A stretch of 50,022 nucleotides of DNA from contig NZ_JACJVN010000062.1 of NCBI RefSeq assembly GCF_014212015.1, positions 1-50,022 of the forward strand. Reading direction: 5' to 3'. Positions 1-8,362 of the stretch are shown piece by piece. Origin of the DNA: Cohnella lubricantis (GTDB lineage: Bacteria > Bacillota > Bacilli > Paenibacillales > Paenibacillaceae). Made by a program: the position numbers and the translations under genes. How positions within the stretch are numbered: the first letter of the stretch is position 1; every line of letters begins with the position of its first letter. The notes beneath the pieces were generated by a model that was not told the origin of the DNA, did no database searches, and saw nothing but the letters and a program-made list of their open reading frames with translations.

Positions 1-2162
1 AGGCGATTGTCACGTGTCGAGAGAACTGGCAGCTTGCGCTCGCGCAGCCAGGCGAGCCATTCGCTCTGCCGCGCCTCCTGCTCGGCCGCGATCGTCTCGC
101 GTTCCCGCAGCAGCTGCTCGCGCTCCTTCGCCCCTTCCGCGCGCCGCAGCTCCGTCTCCCGCTTCGCATAGCGGCTGCGTTCCTCTTCCTCCATCCGGTC
201 GAGCTCGCGGTAGACCGCTTCCCTCCATGTTGTTCGCGCCGCTTCACCAGAGAACAACGCCGCAGCCGCTTCCTCCGGGCGGCGGAACAGCTCCCGCGCC
301 GCCAACGATACGCTTCGCTCCGCGGACGCCAGCGCTGCCTTCGCGGCTTGCGCACCCCGCTGCCGATCGAGCGCGTCTGCCGCCTCCAACCCTTCACCCC
401 TTCGGTTGCCAGGCACACCATTCGGCGGCCGAAGCGCCGCGCCCATTACGCCGCCCGCCGCTAATAGCAGCGCCGCCGCAACCGTGAACAACACCGTTCG
501 CACAGCGCCTTCTAGCCCGAGCGCCGCCGGCAGTATGGCAGATACCGCGCCAAGCGCAGCGATGACCGCCGAGAGGAGACCCGGACGCATGACGCTCCGT
601 CCATAGCCGGAGGAACGCCTCGCTCGAGAAGCCGCCGCTCTTCCTGACGATTCGTTCTGCCCAGTCGAGAGTCCTGACTGGGTCAGCTCAATTGCCAGCT
701 TCGAACGCTCCCATTCCTGAAGCTCTTCCTCCATCCGGTGCCACGCTTGCCGCAACGCCGGGCGATCGCTTGGCGCGAATCCGCCGTAAGCGGCCAGCCC
801 CGCAGCCGGCCTGCCGGCCTCCATCACGCTTATTCCCGCGCCCATCTCCCCGGCTTCAAGCGCTGCGCCGCCGGCTGTCCGCACGTCTGTCTCATTCGCT
901 AGCGAAGCCAGCTGCCGCGCCACCCGCCTCAGCTCTGCATCTACACGTTCCAGCTCTCGCTCCGTGCCAGCCAAGCCAGCTAGCAGCGCGCGCGCCCGCT
1001 CCTTCTCCGCGAGCGCCGCGAGAGCTTGCAGCTCCTCCTGCCCCCAGCCCGGCGACAGCCTAGCGAGCAGCGATGCGAGCAGCTCGTCTTGGAGCCGCAG
1101 ATCAGAGGTTAGCTCCGCCAGCTCTTCGCGTCTGGCCGCGGCAGCTTCTCGCTGGTCCTCCAGCGCTTCGATGTCGGGCAGCCGTTCGAGCAACTCCGCG
1201 TCCCACATGAGCTGCTCCCGAAGCCGCCGCAGCTCATCTAGCTGCGACTCCGCTTCACGCAGCCGGCGTTCCGCCTGCTGTCGCTCCTCCTGCAGCCGCT
1301 CCCATCGGACCGCCGCATCCTCGGGCAGCGGCTCCGCGAGCGGACCTTCGAGCTGCGACGCCAGCTCTTCCTCCTCCAAGCTGATCGCCTGCTGCCGCAG
1401 CCACCATTCCCTCGCTTCAAGCGCTCCTTGCGCCAGCGCCAGCTGCTGCCGCAGCTCGGGAACGCCGGCTTCAGCCTCGCGCAGCTCTCGCTCGATCGCT
1501 TCCAGCTCCAGCGTCGCCTCATTGAACGGACCCTCGCCGCTTCGCGCCCGCCGAAGCTCCGCCTCCAGCACGCGCATCCGCTCCAGCACCTGGTTCAGCT
1601 CCGGCAAGGTTCCCCGCGGCTTGTACAGCTTCTCGAGCTCCGCTTCCAGCGACTTGCTAGCCGCCGTCAGCGCAGCGCCGCCCGCCATCCCTGCGTGATA
1701 GAGATAGTTGCCGACTTCGTCGCCGGACAGCGAACGCAGCTCCTGCAGCTCGTCCAGCGTCACTGCGAACAGCTGCCGGAACAGCCGCTCGGAGACGCCG
1801 CCAAGCAGCCGGCGCTCCAGCTCCGCTTGCGTGACCGGCAGCTCCAGCCCGTTCTCGTCCCGCAGCACAGCAGCTGCTCCTCCGCGCCGCACGGCAATAT
1901 CCCCATATCGCTCCAGCAGCAGAAGGCGGCCCTGATCCTCGATCGCGAGCCGCCCGCCATGCCTGCCTCCGTATACCGGCTCGCCCCGCTCTGCCGGCTG
2001 GCTGCGATTCGCGAAGCCATAGAGCATACTGCGGATGAACCGCAGCAGCGTGCTCTTGCCCGCTTCATTCGGACCATATACGACTGTGACAGGCGCTTCG
2101 AACGTGCACGTCTCGCCGCTTAGCGCGCCGAAGCCGTCGATTCTCGCTTCTTTTATGTACAT
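1..2162 (-). CDS. yhaN: YhaN-like SbcC/Rad50-type AAA ATPase (3' end cut by window)
   Basis: Large SMC-like ATPase that partners the YhaO nuclease, probably in DNA end processing. The frame stays open from an ATG at 2162 to the left edge (about 720 codons seen), so the C-terminal ATPase half lies outside. Residues 1-30 start with MYIKEARIDGFG, and the Walker A motif GPNEAGKST follows near residue 30. Long Glu/Arg/Leu-rich segments (about residues 190-500) look like coiled coil. Two hydrophobic segments at about 525-545 and 556-577 fit the membrane insertion of Bacillus YhaN, and a WLAWLRERKLP stretch near the edge is typical of this family. A GAGGGGG sequence lies about 12 bases before the start. 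It follows yhaO on the same strand after an unusually long 342-base gap. Confidence 0.85.
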   Translation of the reverse strand, partial: MYIKEARIDGFGALSGETCTFEAPVTVVYGPNEAGKSTLLRFIRSMLYGFANRSQPAERGEPVYGGRHGGRLAIEDQGRLLLLERYGDIAVRRGGAAAVLRDENGLELPVTQAELERRLLGGVSERLFRQLFAVTLDELQELRSLSGDEVGNYLYHAGMAGGAALTAASKSLEAELEKLYKPRGTLPELNQVLERMRVLEAELRRARSGEGPFNEATLELEAIERELREAEAGVPELRQQLALAQGALEAREWWLRQQAISLEEEELASQLEGPLAEPLPEDAAVRWERLQEERQQAERRLREAESQLDELRRLREQLMWDAELLERLPDIEALEDQREAAAARREELAELTSDLRLQDELLASLLARLSPGWGQEELQALAALAEKERARALLAGLAGTERELERVDAELRRVARQLASLANETDVRTAGGAALEAGEMGAGISVMEAGRPAAGLAAYGGFAPSDRPALRQAWHRMEEELQEWERSKLAIELTQSGLSTGQNESSGRAAASRARRSSGYGRSVMRPGLLSAVIAALGAVSAILPAALGLEGAVRTVLFTVAAALLLAAGGVMGAALRPPNGVPGNRRGEGLEAADALDRQRGAQAAKAALASAERSVSLAARELFRRPEEAAAALFSGEAARTTWREAVYRELDRMEEEERSRYAKRETELRRAEGAKEREQLLRERETIAAEQEARQSEWLAWLRERKLPVLSTRDNR

Positions 2163-2228
2163 TTTCGATTGCCGCCCCCTCACGCCGCGAACCGTCCACC
2201 CTCCCGGACCGTACAACAGGCCCAGCAG

Positions 2229-2383
2229 CTGATTGTATTCGATATACCGACTACATTCAGAGCGATATCGCTCAAACAGCGCATCGTATTCGAGATTTCA
2301 TACACATTTAGCCCATAATCACAAATCCGGCCCTATTGGATTCGAAATTTCGCACCTATTCGGTATCGCTCATGTGAAGGCAC
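2229..2383. repeat. Three degenerate 52-bp tandem repeats in the yhaN-yhaO gap
   Basis: The 342-base gene-free stretch 2163-2504 contains three diverged units beginning near 2229, 2280 and 2332. Each carries a core close to TATTCGANAT, and the spacing is 51-52 bases. Units 1 and 2 match at a little over half of their positions by eye. A 12-base palindrome AGCGATATCGCT sits at 2261-2272 inside unit 1, and its half TATCGCTCA recurs in unit 3. No reading frame with a ribosome binding site is seen here. The function is unknown; it could be a decayed intergenic repeat or binding sites for a regulator of yhaN. Confidence 0.4.
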
Positions 2384-2452
2384 ATCCGCCTCACGACAAC
2401 GCCTATCCATTCACGCCGCTCTACCGCCTCGCTCACCATGCAGTCTTGCCGG

Positions 2453-2514
2453 CGCACGCCGCTCAGCCGCCACGCTCGTCCAACCGTCCGCCTCCGCACG
2501 CCGCTCAGCCGCCA
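2453..2514. repeat. 20-bp direct repeat spanning the yhaO stop codon
   Basis: The 20-base word CGCACGCCGCTCAGCCGCCA occurs at 2453-2472 and again at 2495-2514, 42 bases apart. The second copy contains the yhaO stop codon and the last few codons. This looks like a small duplication of the gene's 3' end by slippage. Confidence 0.6.
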
Positions 2515-3785
2515 GCCTCGCCCAGCAGGCTGGCCGCCAGCTCCGTCGCGCGGCTGATCAGCTCCTCGCGCTCCTCGTCGCTGCGCGACGCACACCACTC
2601 GCGCAGCTTCGGCTGGCGCATGGACGCATCCATCGCCGCCTCCAGCAGCTCGCGCGCGCCATCGCCGCTGGCTGCAGCCTCGCGGCCAAGCCGGGTCAGC
2701 ACGCCGAGGAAGCCATCCTCGTCTCCCTCGGCAGCTTCCGCCAGCGGCGCCCGCGTTCGAACGACCAGGCTGTCGATCCAGACCCAATCGTCGCTGTCTT
2801 CCGGAGAGCCGCACCATTCCCGCAGCTCCTCCAGCCACTCGGCTGCCGTCTCTTCCCGCTGCAGCCTTCCGTGCAGCTCGCCTCGGCCTTCGATACGAAG
2901 CCGCAGCACGAGCGGGCGGCCGCCCGACTCGCTGCGCGACTCGTCCACCGCCTTCAGCAGCCGAGCCTTCAGTTCCTCCTCGCGCCCCGCGCCGTCAATC
3001 GTCACTATCCGTTCGTGCCACAGCACGTCGGCCGTGTCGCGGAACGACAGCTCGATGCTCCCCGTCTCCGAGACGCTGACGACATACGCGCCTTTAGGGC
3101 CTGTCTCGCGTATGCTGCGCCCTTGGATGTTGCCCGGGTAGACGACATGCGGATACTCGCGGAGCACCCTGCGGTCATGGATATGCCCAAGCGCCCAGTA
3201 GTCGAAGCCGGCTGCGGTGAGATCGCTAAGCTTGCACGGCGAGTAATTGTCGTGATTCGCATTGCCGTCGACATTGGCGTGCAGCACCGCCAGATGGAAC
3301 GGAGCCCCCGGCCGCACCCGATAACGGGCCGCGAGGTTATCCGTCACGCTCGAACGCGGATACGAGATGCCGTACACGTACGCCGCCATTTCCCCGTCCC
3401 GGCGATAAGCGGGCACCGGCTCCGGATCTCCATAGTCGAAAATATGTACTTTGCCAGGCCAATCCAGCTTGGCCTTCCAACCGTCCAGCGGATCATGGTT
3501 GCCGTGGACGATGAACGTCTGAATGCCTTCCTCCGCGAGCTCCGTCAGCATCCGCTGCATACGCAGCTGCGCGCGAAGCGAACGGTCGGCGGCGTCATAA
3601 AGATCGCCCGAGAGCACGACAAAGTCGACCTTCTCTCGTCTCGCCAGCAGCAGAAGCTGCCGGAGAGACGCGAAGGTCGACTCCTTCAGCCGTTCGCGCA
3701 CGGCCGGCGGAACTCGGGATAAGCCGCGGAACGGACTGTCCAGATGAAGATCCGCGGCGTGAAGGAACTTGAATGGGATTCCCAC
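2505..3785 (-). CDS. yhaO: YhaO, SbcD-like metallophosphoesterase (DNA repair exonuclease)
   Basis: Calcineurin-type phosphoesterase of the SbcD/Mre11 group, expected to be the nuclease half of the YhaO-YhaN complex. All metal-binding motifs are visible: DLHLDS at residues 12-17, GDLYDA at 60-65, GNHD at 95-98, and GHIHD in the second half. Length is 426 residues, normal for YhaO. The start is a GTG with GAGGAG seven bases upstream. The gene begins 31 bases after the glycosyltransferase stop, so both are probably co-transcribed. The Ala/Arg-rich C-terminal 120 residues replace the capping domain and are poorly conserved. Confidence 0.88.
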   Translation of the reverse strand: MGIPFKFLHAADLHLDSPFRGLSRVPPAVRERLKESTFASLRQLLLLARREKVDFVVLSGDLYDAADRSLRAQLRMQRMLTELAEEGIQTFIVHGNHDPLDGWKAKLDWPGKVHIFDYGDPEPVPAYRRDGEMAAYVYGISYPRSSVTDNLAARYRVRPGAPFHLAVLHANVDGNANHDNYSPCKLSDLTAAGFDYWALGHIHDRRVLREYPHVVYPGNIQGRSIRETGPKGAYVVSVSETGSIELSFRDTADVLWHERIVTIDGAGREEELKARLLKAVDESRSESGGRPLVLRLRIEGRGELHGRLQREETAAEWLEELREWCGSPEDSDDWVWIDSLVVRTRAPLAEAAEGDEDGFLGVLTRLGREAAASGDGARELLEAAMDASMRQPKLREWCASRSDEEREELISRATELAASLLGEAGG

Positions 3786-3816
3786 AGAGCTACTCCTCTC
3801 CGGTCGCGGCCGTTCG

Positions 3817-4980
3817 TTACTCGGCGGTCTCCGTCCGCTTGGAAGCGAAGTCCGCAGGCCCGAATTCGATATAAACTTTCTTGAGCTCCGCGATGACGCG
3901 GTTCAGCGAGTACGTCTTCTTCGCCTTGTTCATGGCGGCCCGCGCCAGCTCGTAGCGATACTGCGGATCGACGATCAATTGCTCAAGCGCGTCCGCCAGC
4001 GCCTTCGGATTCTCCTCCGGCACGAGCATTCCGTTGACGCCGTGGTCGATCTGCTCTGCAATGCCGCCGACATTCGTGCCGACGAGCGACAGCAGGCACA
4101 GAGCCGCCTCCGCGAACACCGAGCCGAACGACTCCGCCCGGGATGGCAGCACGAATATATCGAAGAAAGGCATCAGTTCCTCCGGATGCAGCATGTAACC
4201 GTAGAAAATCGTATCCTCATAAATGCCAAGCTGCTGGCTAAGCGTCTCCAACTCCTCGCGGATCGGCCCGTCGCCGATAATGTGCAGCACGAATGCATGG
4301 CCTCTTCCGTGAAGCTCGGCGCATGCTTTAAGCAGCAGGTCGATGCCCTTCGCCGGAACGAGGCGGCATACCGTCACGAGCTGCGCCACTTCATTCTCGT
4401 GCGAGATTGGCTTGAACCGCTTCTCGTCATAGCCGTTCGGAATGACGCCGATTGCTTCGGGACGCTTCACGTAGCCGCCAAGATAAGCGGCGAACGATCG
4501 CGACACCGTCAGCATCCGGTCCGCCTTCGCCTCCAGCTCGCCGTAGAGCTTCGTCAAGAACCGGTGCTCCGGACCGCCTTCGGCGATGCGGCGGTTCAGA
4601 ATCAATTCCCTCTCGAAGCTGGAGTGCACGGTCATGATGACCGGAATGCTCGGGTAGATCCGCTTCATGGCTAGCGCCGCTACCGGATGATGGGCGTGAA
4701 TAATATCGTATTTGTTATCTTTAAGACGAAGCTTCGTCCACCAAATATAATCCTTCAGCGTCTGGATATATTTATCGACAATGGGATTGCCGGCGAACTC
4801 TCGCCAATCGAACGTCTCGAACTCAATCTCTTCCTGCCCCTTGTTGCGGATTCGCTTCGGGAGTGAGAACAATTCCATTTCCCAACCGAGTTTGCGGAAC
4901 CGTTCCCTAATGTAGGGCACCATGGATGAGACGCCTCCCGGCTGCTCCGGGGGAAAGAACAGCGCCTGCAGCACGTTCAT
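3817..4980 (-). CDS. Glycosyltransferase family 4 (GT-B fold)
   Basis: Retaining glycosyltransferase of the GT4 type, cytoplasmic, acceptor unknown. An N-terminal PPEQPGGVSS glycine motif, an HAHHP segment, the VIPNGYDEKRF linker between the two Rossmann domains, GDGP, and the E-x7-E motif in SRAESFGSVFAEAA are all present. The second of two in-frame ATGs (4980) is chosen because AAAGGAGG lies eight bases before it but only two before the first (4986). That gives 387 residues. It heads the minus-strand run with yhaO and possibly yhaN. A nucleotide-sugar enzyme for a lipid or cell-wall glycan is the likely role, but the link to DNA repair neighbours is not explained. Confidence 0.85.
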   Translation of the reverse strand: MNVLQALFFPPEQPGGVSSMVPYIRERFRKLGWEMELFSLPKRIRNKGQEEIEFETFDWREFAGNPIVDKYIQTLKDYIWWTKLRLKDNKYDIIHAHHPVAALAMKRIYPSIPVIMTVHSSFERELILNRRIAEGGPEHRFLTKLYGELEAKADRMLTVSRSFAAYLGGYVKRPEAIGVIPNGYDEKRFKPISHENEVAQLVTVCRLVPAKGIDLLLKACAELHGRGHAFVLHIIGDGPIREELETLSQQLGIYEDTIFYGYMLHPEELMPFFDIFVLPSRAESFGSVFAEAALCLLSLVGTNVGGIAEQIDHGVNGMLVPEENPKALADALEQLIVDPQYRYELARAAMNKAKKTYSLNRVIAELKKVYIEFGPADFASKRTETAE

Positions 4981-5023
4981 GGCCATTCCCTCCTTTGTCC
5001 TGCTTTCTCGGTCTTATATGTTT

Positions 5024-5053
5024 ATGATATATTAGAACATATGTTTCTGTAAA
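5024..5053 (-). promoter_or_regulatory. Candidate sigma-A promoter of the glycosyltransferase-yhaO operon
   Basis: Read on the minus strand, TTTACA (5053-5048) and TATCAT (5029-5024) are separated by 18 bases, about 40 bases before the glycosyltransferase start. The -10 element is imperfect. The LexA-like palindrome fills the spacer. Confidence 0.45.
5034..5047. promoter_or_regulatory. LexA (DinR)-like operator
   Basis: The sequence AGAACATATGTTTC matches the Bacillus SOS box pattern CGAAC-RNRY-GTTYC (quoted from memory) except at the first base. It lies between the -35 and -10 elements of the minus-strand promoter, a classical repressor position, in the region divergent between the glycosyltransferase-yhaO run and the diguanylate cyclase gene. 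LexA binding is inferred only from the match and the SbcD/SbcC-like genes downstream. Confidence 0.5.
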
Positions 5054-5072
5054 GAATTGCGAAGGAGTCCTT

Positions 5073-6230
5073 ATGAACCTATCGGCCTCTTGGAGCCTGA
5101 CATCCGCTGAGCTGCGGACGTTCTCGTCAGGCGTTACCTTCATCGTCGTTTGCCTGATGCTGTTCATGGCGTACAGGCTTTATGCGCGCAACAAGCGCTC
5201 CGGCTACCGCAAGCTGATTCTCTCTATCGGATTCAGCGTGCTGCAGCAGCTCTATCAGATCGCCTTGGCATTCGGCCTGATTCCGCAGAAGTCTCTGCTC
5301 GCGCTGGCCGACAATGTCCTGTATGCGATCACGTTCATATTGCTGAATTTTGCCGTATTCGAGCTTTATCACAAGAGCCGCCCCCGGACGCAGGCTTGGT
5401 ATTATTCGCTCATCGGCATCACGCTCGCCATCTCGGCCGGCGCCGTATTCACGGGACAGCAGCCGCTCAGCGAGCTATGGCAGCCGGCCGCGCTTCAATC
5501 CCCTGTGCTGGACGGCTTCCTGGTGGCGCTGTGCCCGCTGTTCGCGCTGATGTTCGCTCCGCACATCGGACAGCCGAGGCGTTATTTGCTGGCGCTCATC
5601 GTCTCTTTCGCACTGCATTTGTCAAGAATGCTCGGACGTTACATTTATCCCGACGCTACAGTTTATGAATCGATCGAAGCTCTTTTGACGATTGCCTTTT
5701 TTATTTTGCTGTTTATGCTGCTGTTCGATCGGGTGGTCGAGCTGCTCAATACCGCTTATCGTTCGGCCATTACCGACGGGCTCACGCACCTGTTCAACCG
5801 TCGCTTCTTCACCGGCCAGCTGGAGCGAGCGCTCAAGTCCGGCCATACGGTGGGCGTTATTTTCTGCGATATCGACAACTTCAAGAAGCTGAACGACGAG
5901 CAGGGCCATCACCAGGCGGACCAGGTCCTTCGGCAAGTGGCGGCGATCCTCACCGAGGAGACAGAGGGCTCGGGGCTTGCCGGCCGTTACGGCGGAGAGG
6001 AGCTGGTCGCCTTCGCGCTCGGTTCTGGCGCCGCGGCCGCCGCAGCGGATCGAATCCGCGCGCGCATCGAGAAAGAGACGATCGTCACGGCGAGCATCGG
6101 CTATTCGCAGACAGACCTCGGGATCCCGGCCGACACGCTGATCCGGCAAGCAGACGAAGCCATGTACCATTCGAAGAACACAGGCAAGAACCGCGTCACC
6201 GACTACGCGGCCATGAGCCACGCCGGCTAG
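5073..6230 (+). CDS. Membrane diguanylate cyclase with GGDEF domain
   Basis: Synthesises cyclic di-GMP from two GTP. Residues 1-225 hold about seven hydrophobic segments (near 19-36, 47-68, 76-98, 108-125, 147-164, 170-186, 201-223), a 7-TM sensor-like part with no named domain. The GGDEF domain follows, with TDGLTHLFNRR near 234, FCDIDNFKKLND near 264 and the signature GGEEL at 307-311. GGEE is compatible with activity; Leu instead of Phe at the last position is a mild deviation. I see no RxxD inhibitory site just before the signature. GAAGGAG lies five bases before the ATG. The gene is transcribed divergently from the glycosyltransferase, sharing the LexA-like site. Confidence 0.88.
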   Translation: MNLSASWSLTSAELRTFSSGVTFIVVCLMLFMAYRLYARNKRSGYRKLILSIGFSVLQQLYQIALAFGLIPQKSLLALADNVLYAITFILLNFAVFELYHKSRPRTQAWYYSLIGITLAISAGAVFTGQQPLSELWQPAALQSPVLDGFLVALCPLFALMFAPHIGQPRRYLLALIVSFALHLSRMLGRYIYPDATVYESIEALLTIAFFILLFMLLFDRVVELLNTAYRSAITDGLTHLFNRRFFTGQLERALKSGHTVGVIFCDIDNFKKLNDEQGHHQADQVLRQVAAILTEETEGSGLAGRYGGEELVAFALGSGAAAAAADRIRARIEKETIVTASIGYSQTDLGIPADTLIRQADEAMYHSKNTGKNRVTDYAAMSHAG

Positions 6231-6294
6231 GGGCGCCGGCTGCGCTCCAATGAGTTACCGGCTTTCTTCCATCCTCCGAACGACCGGCCGCCGA

Positions 6295-6323
6295 TTGGCG
6301 CCCTATATCGGCTCGTGTATACT
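6295..6323 (+). promoter_or_regulatory. Sigma-A promoter of the first RsmF-like gene
   Basis: TTGGCG (6295-6300), a 17-base spacer and TATACT (6318-6323) precede the methyltransferase start at 6357, with GAAGGAG at 6341-6347. Confidence 0.55.
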
Positions 6324-6356
6324 TATAGCGATCAGGTTTAGAAGGAGATTTGACCG

Positions 6357-7841
6357 ATGACTTCACTGCCCGCAGCATACGTCGAACGAATCCGCCGGCA
6401 GCTCGGCTCCGAAGCCGACGCGATGCTGGCCAGCTATGAGGAGCCGCGAACGTACGGCCTTCGGCTCAACCCGCTCAAACTGACGCCGGACGAACCTCTG
6501 TTTGCCCGACTGACCGAGCATTTCCAACTGAAGCCGATTCCGTGGTGCGGACTCGGCTATTTCTATGAGGAATCGGCCCGCCCGGGACGGCACCCGTGGC
6601 ATGCCGCGGGATTGTACTACATCCAGGAGCCGTCCGCGATGATCGCGGCGGAACTGCTTGACCCTCAGCCAGGGGAGATCGTGCTCGACCTAGCAGCGGC
6701 TCCCGGCGGCAAGACGACGCAGATCGCAAGCCGCATGCAAGGCCGCGGACTGCTAGTCGCCAACGAGATTCATACCGGCCGCGCCAAAATATTGGCAGAG
6801 AATGTAGAGCGTCTCGGCATCGTGAATGCCGTCGTGACGAATGCCGCGCCGGATGAGCTGTCCGCCCGCTGGTCCGGCGCATTCGACCGGATCATGCTGG
6901 ATGCGCCTTGTTCAGGAGAAGGCATGTTCCGCAAGGACCCGCCTTCGGCCTCGGAATGGTCGCCGGAGGCAATCGATGCCTGCGCAGCACGGCAGCGGTC
7001 GATCTTGCCCGACGCCGCCAAGCTGCTGAAGCCGGGCGGGCGGCTGGTCTATTCGACCTGCACGTTCAATCGTTCGGAGAACGAGGAGACAATCTCCTGG
7101 TTCCTAGAGGCCTATCCTGAGTTCGAACTGCTGCGCGAAGAACGAATGTGGCCGCACCGCGGCGAAGGCGAAGGCCATTATGCGGCTGTCCTCGAGAGAA
7201 GATCGTCCACCCCAGTCGCCGGCAACTCTCAGATTGCCGCGAATGAAGCGAGCGGGCGAGTTGCCGCTCGCGAGATTAGCCGCCGGGAGGCCGAACTCGG
7301 TTCGAACGAGCTCCCTGCGGTTGCGCCCCAAGGCAAAGCTGTTCGCCGCGCAGCCCGTTCCGGCGGCAAACTGGACGCAGCGGCACGCGGGGCTGCCGAC
7401 GATGGCATGCGGCTTCTCCGCGAGTTCGCGGAGACTGCGCTTCCCGGATTCACGCTGCCGGCAGACGGCGAACCGCTGCTGTTCGGCGAAGCTCTCTATT
7501 GGCTCCCTGCTCCGGAAGCCGGCCCAATCTCAGCTGCCGGGCTGAAGGGGCTCAAGCTTCCGCGTCCCGGCCTGCAGCTGGGCAACGTGCGCAAGGGACG
7601 CTTCGAGCCCTCGCACGCTCTGGCGAGAGCCGTGCGGCCGGACATGGCCGCTCTCACCTGCGATTACCCGCCCGATAGCGCGGAGATCGCGGCTTATCTG
7701 AGAGGCGAGAGCTTGCCCGCACGTCACGGAGCGGATCGCGGCTGGGGGCTGGTAACCGTTGACGGCCATCCTCTCGGTTGGATCAAGGCGAACAACGGCC
7801 AGTACAAGAACCATTTTCCCAAAGGGCTGCGATTGAACTAG
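6357..7841 (+). CDS. RsmF/NOL1-Sun family rRNA m5C methyltransferase, paralogue 1
   Basis: S-adenosylmethionine-dependent cytosine-C5 methyltransferase acting on RNA, most likely 16S rRNA. Motifs seen: a family N-terminus (YGLRLNPLK), YYIQEPSAM near 88, the SAM-binding LDLAAAPGGKTTQ near 110-122, PCSGEGMFRKD with Cys185, and STCTF with catalytic Cys235. The C-terminal part (about residues 350-494) carries the extra RsmF-type domains, ending in an RGWGLVTVDGHPLGW module. The stretch 283-345 between them is variable and low in complexity. Length 494 residues. AAGGAG lies nine bases before the ATG. A second, convergent paralogue lies at 9230-10900. The exact rRNA position cannot be told from the sequence. 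Confidence 0.88.
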   Translation: MTSLPAAYVERIRRQLGSEADAMLASYEEPRTYGLRLNPLKLTPDEPLFARLTEHFQLKPIPWCGLGYFYEESARPGRHPWHAAGLYYIQEPSAMIAAELLDPQPGEIVLDLAAAPGGKTTQIASRMQGRGLLVANEIHTGRAKILAENVERLGIVNAVVTNAAPDELSARWSGAFDRIMLDAPCSGEGMFRKDPPSASEWSPEAIDACAARQRSILPDAAKLLKPGGRLVYSTCTFNRSENEETISWFLEAYPEFELLREERMWPHRGEGEGHYAAVLERRSSTPVAGNSQIAANEASGRVAAREISRREAELGSNELPAVAPQGKAVRRAARSGGKLDAAARGAADDGMRLLREFAETALPGFTLPADGEPLLFGEALYWLPAPEAGPISAAGLKGLKLPRPGLQLGNVRKGRFEPSHALARAVRPDMAALTCDYPPDSAEIAAYLRGESLPARHGADRGWGLVTVDGHPLGWIKANNGQYKNHFPKGLRLN

Positions 7842-8065
7842 CGAGAGACGGCTCCTGAACCGCTGCCCGAATCGGATTCGTTCCCAACTCCCCAGGCGTT
7901 TCGCCCAATCACCCGCCGCCCGGGACAAATGTCCAATCCGCTCCTGCCCTTCTTCATACTATGAGGTAAGTGCAAAGCGGGACGAATGCCGGGTCAGGGC
8001 TCCGCTTTGCCTCCGAACGACAATTGCTCGCTCGCGGATCGTCGCGGGCTCGAAGGAGGTACCGC

Positions 8066-8158
8066 ATGTCCAGCACGATAGGCGGCAGTAACGGGATCGC
8101 GGCGCTGATTCTCATTCTCTTCATTCTGTTGGTCATTTTGTTGTTCGCCTGTTTCTAA
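8066..8158 (+). CDS. YjcZ-type spore miniprotein, 30 residues
   Basis: A very short gene: ATG at 8066 with GAAGGAGG five bases upstream, stop TAA at 8156-8158. The product is a Gly/Ser N-terminus (SSTIGGSNG) followed by one hydrophobic helix of about 18 residues ending FACF. This is the pattern of the YjcZ family of sporulation miniproteins, probably inserted in a spore membrane or coat layer. A CATACTA sequence at 7955-7961 resembles a forespore sigma-F/G -10 element, but I find no fitting -35. An inverted repeat GCAAAGCGG/CCGCTTTGC lies in the leader (about 7972-8011). A strong terminator follows the gene. Confidence 0.75.
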   Translation: MSSTIGGSNGIAALILILFILLVILLFACF

Positions 8159-8177
8159 CATTGCAGCTATACGCAAT

Positions 8178-8207
8178 AAGGAGTTGGCTCGCGGCCAACT
8201 CCTTTTT
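8178..8207 (+). terminator. Rho-independent terminator after the YjcZ gene
   Basis: Perfect 11-bp stem AAGGAGTTGGC / GCCAACTCCTT with a five-base loop, running into five T residues. Confidence 0.9.
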
Positions 8208-8362
8208 GCTTTGCGGCACCTCGCCAACACGGAACCTTCGACCGGCGTCTCCACGTACCACACCTTGCAGTTGTCCCCTGATTCGTTTGCCGCTATATGT
8301 CTATTCTCTCTTTGGCAGGCTTATCCCCTCGGCTCAGCAGAAGAGCCCGTCATCTTCCCAGA

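Noticed and set aside
2163..2504. CRISPR-like array from the 52-bp periodicity
   Set aside because: The units are degenerate over their whole length, there are only three, spacers and repeats cannot be separated, and no cas genes are near.
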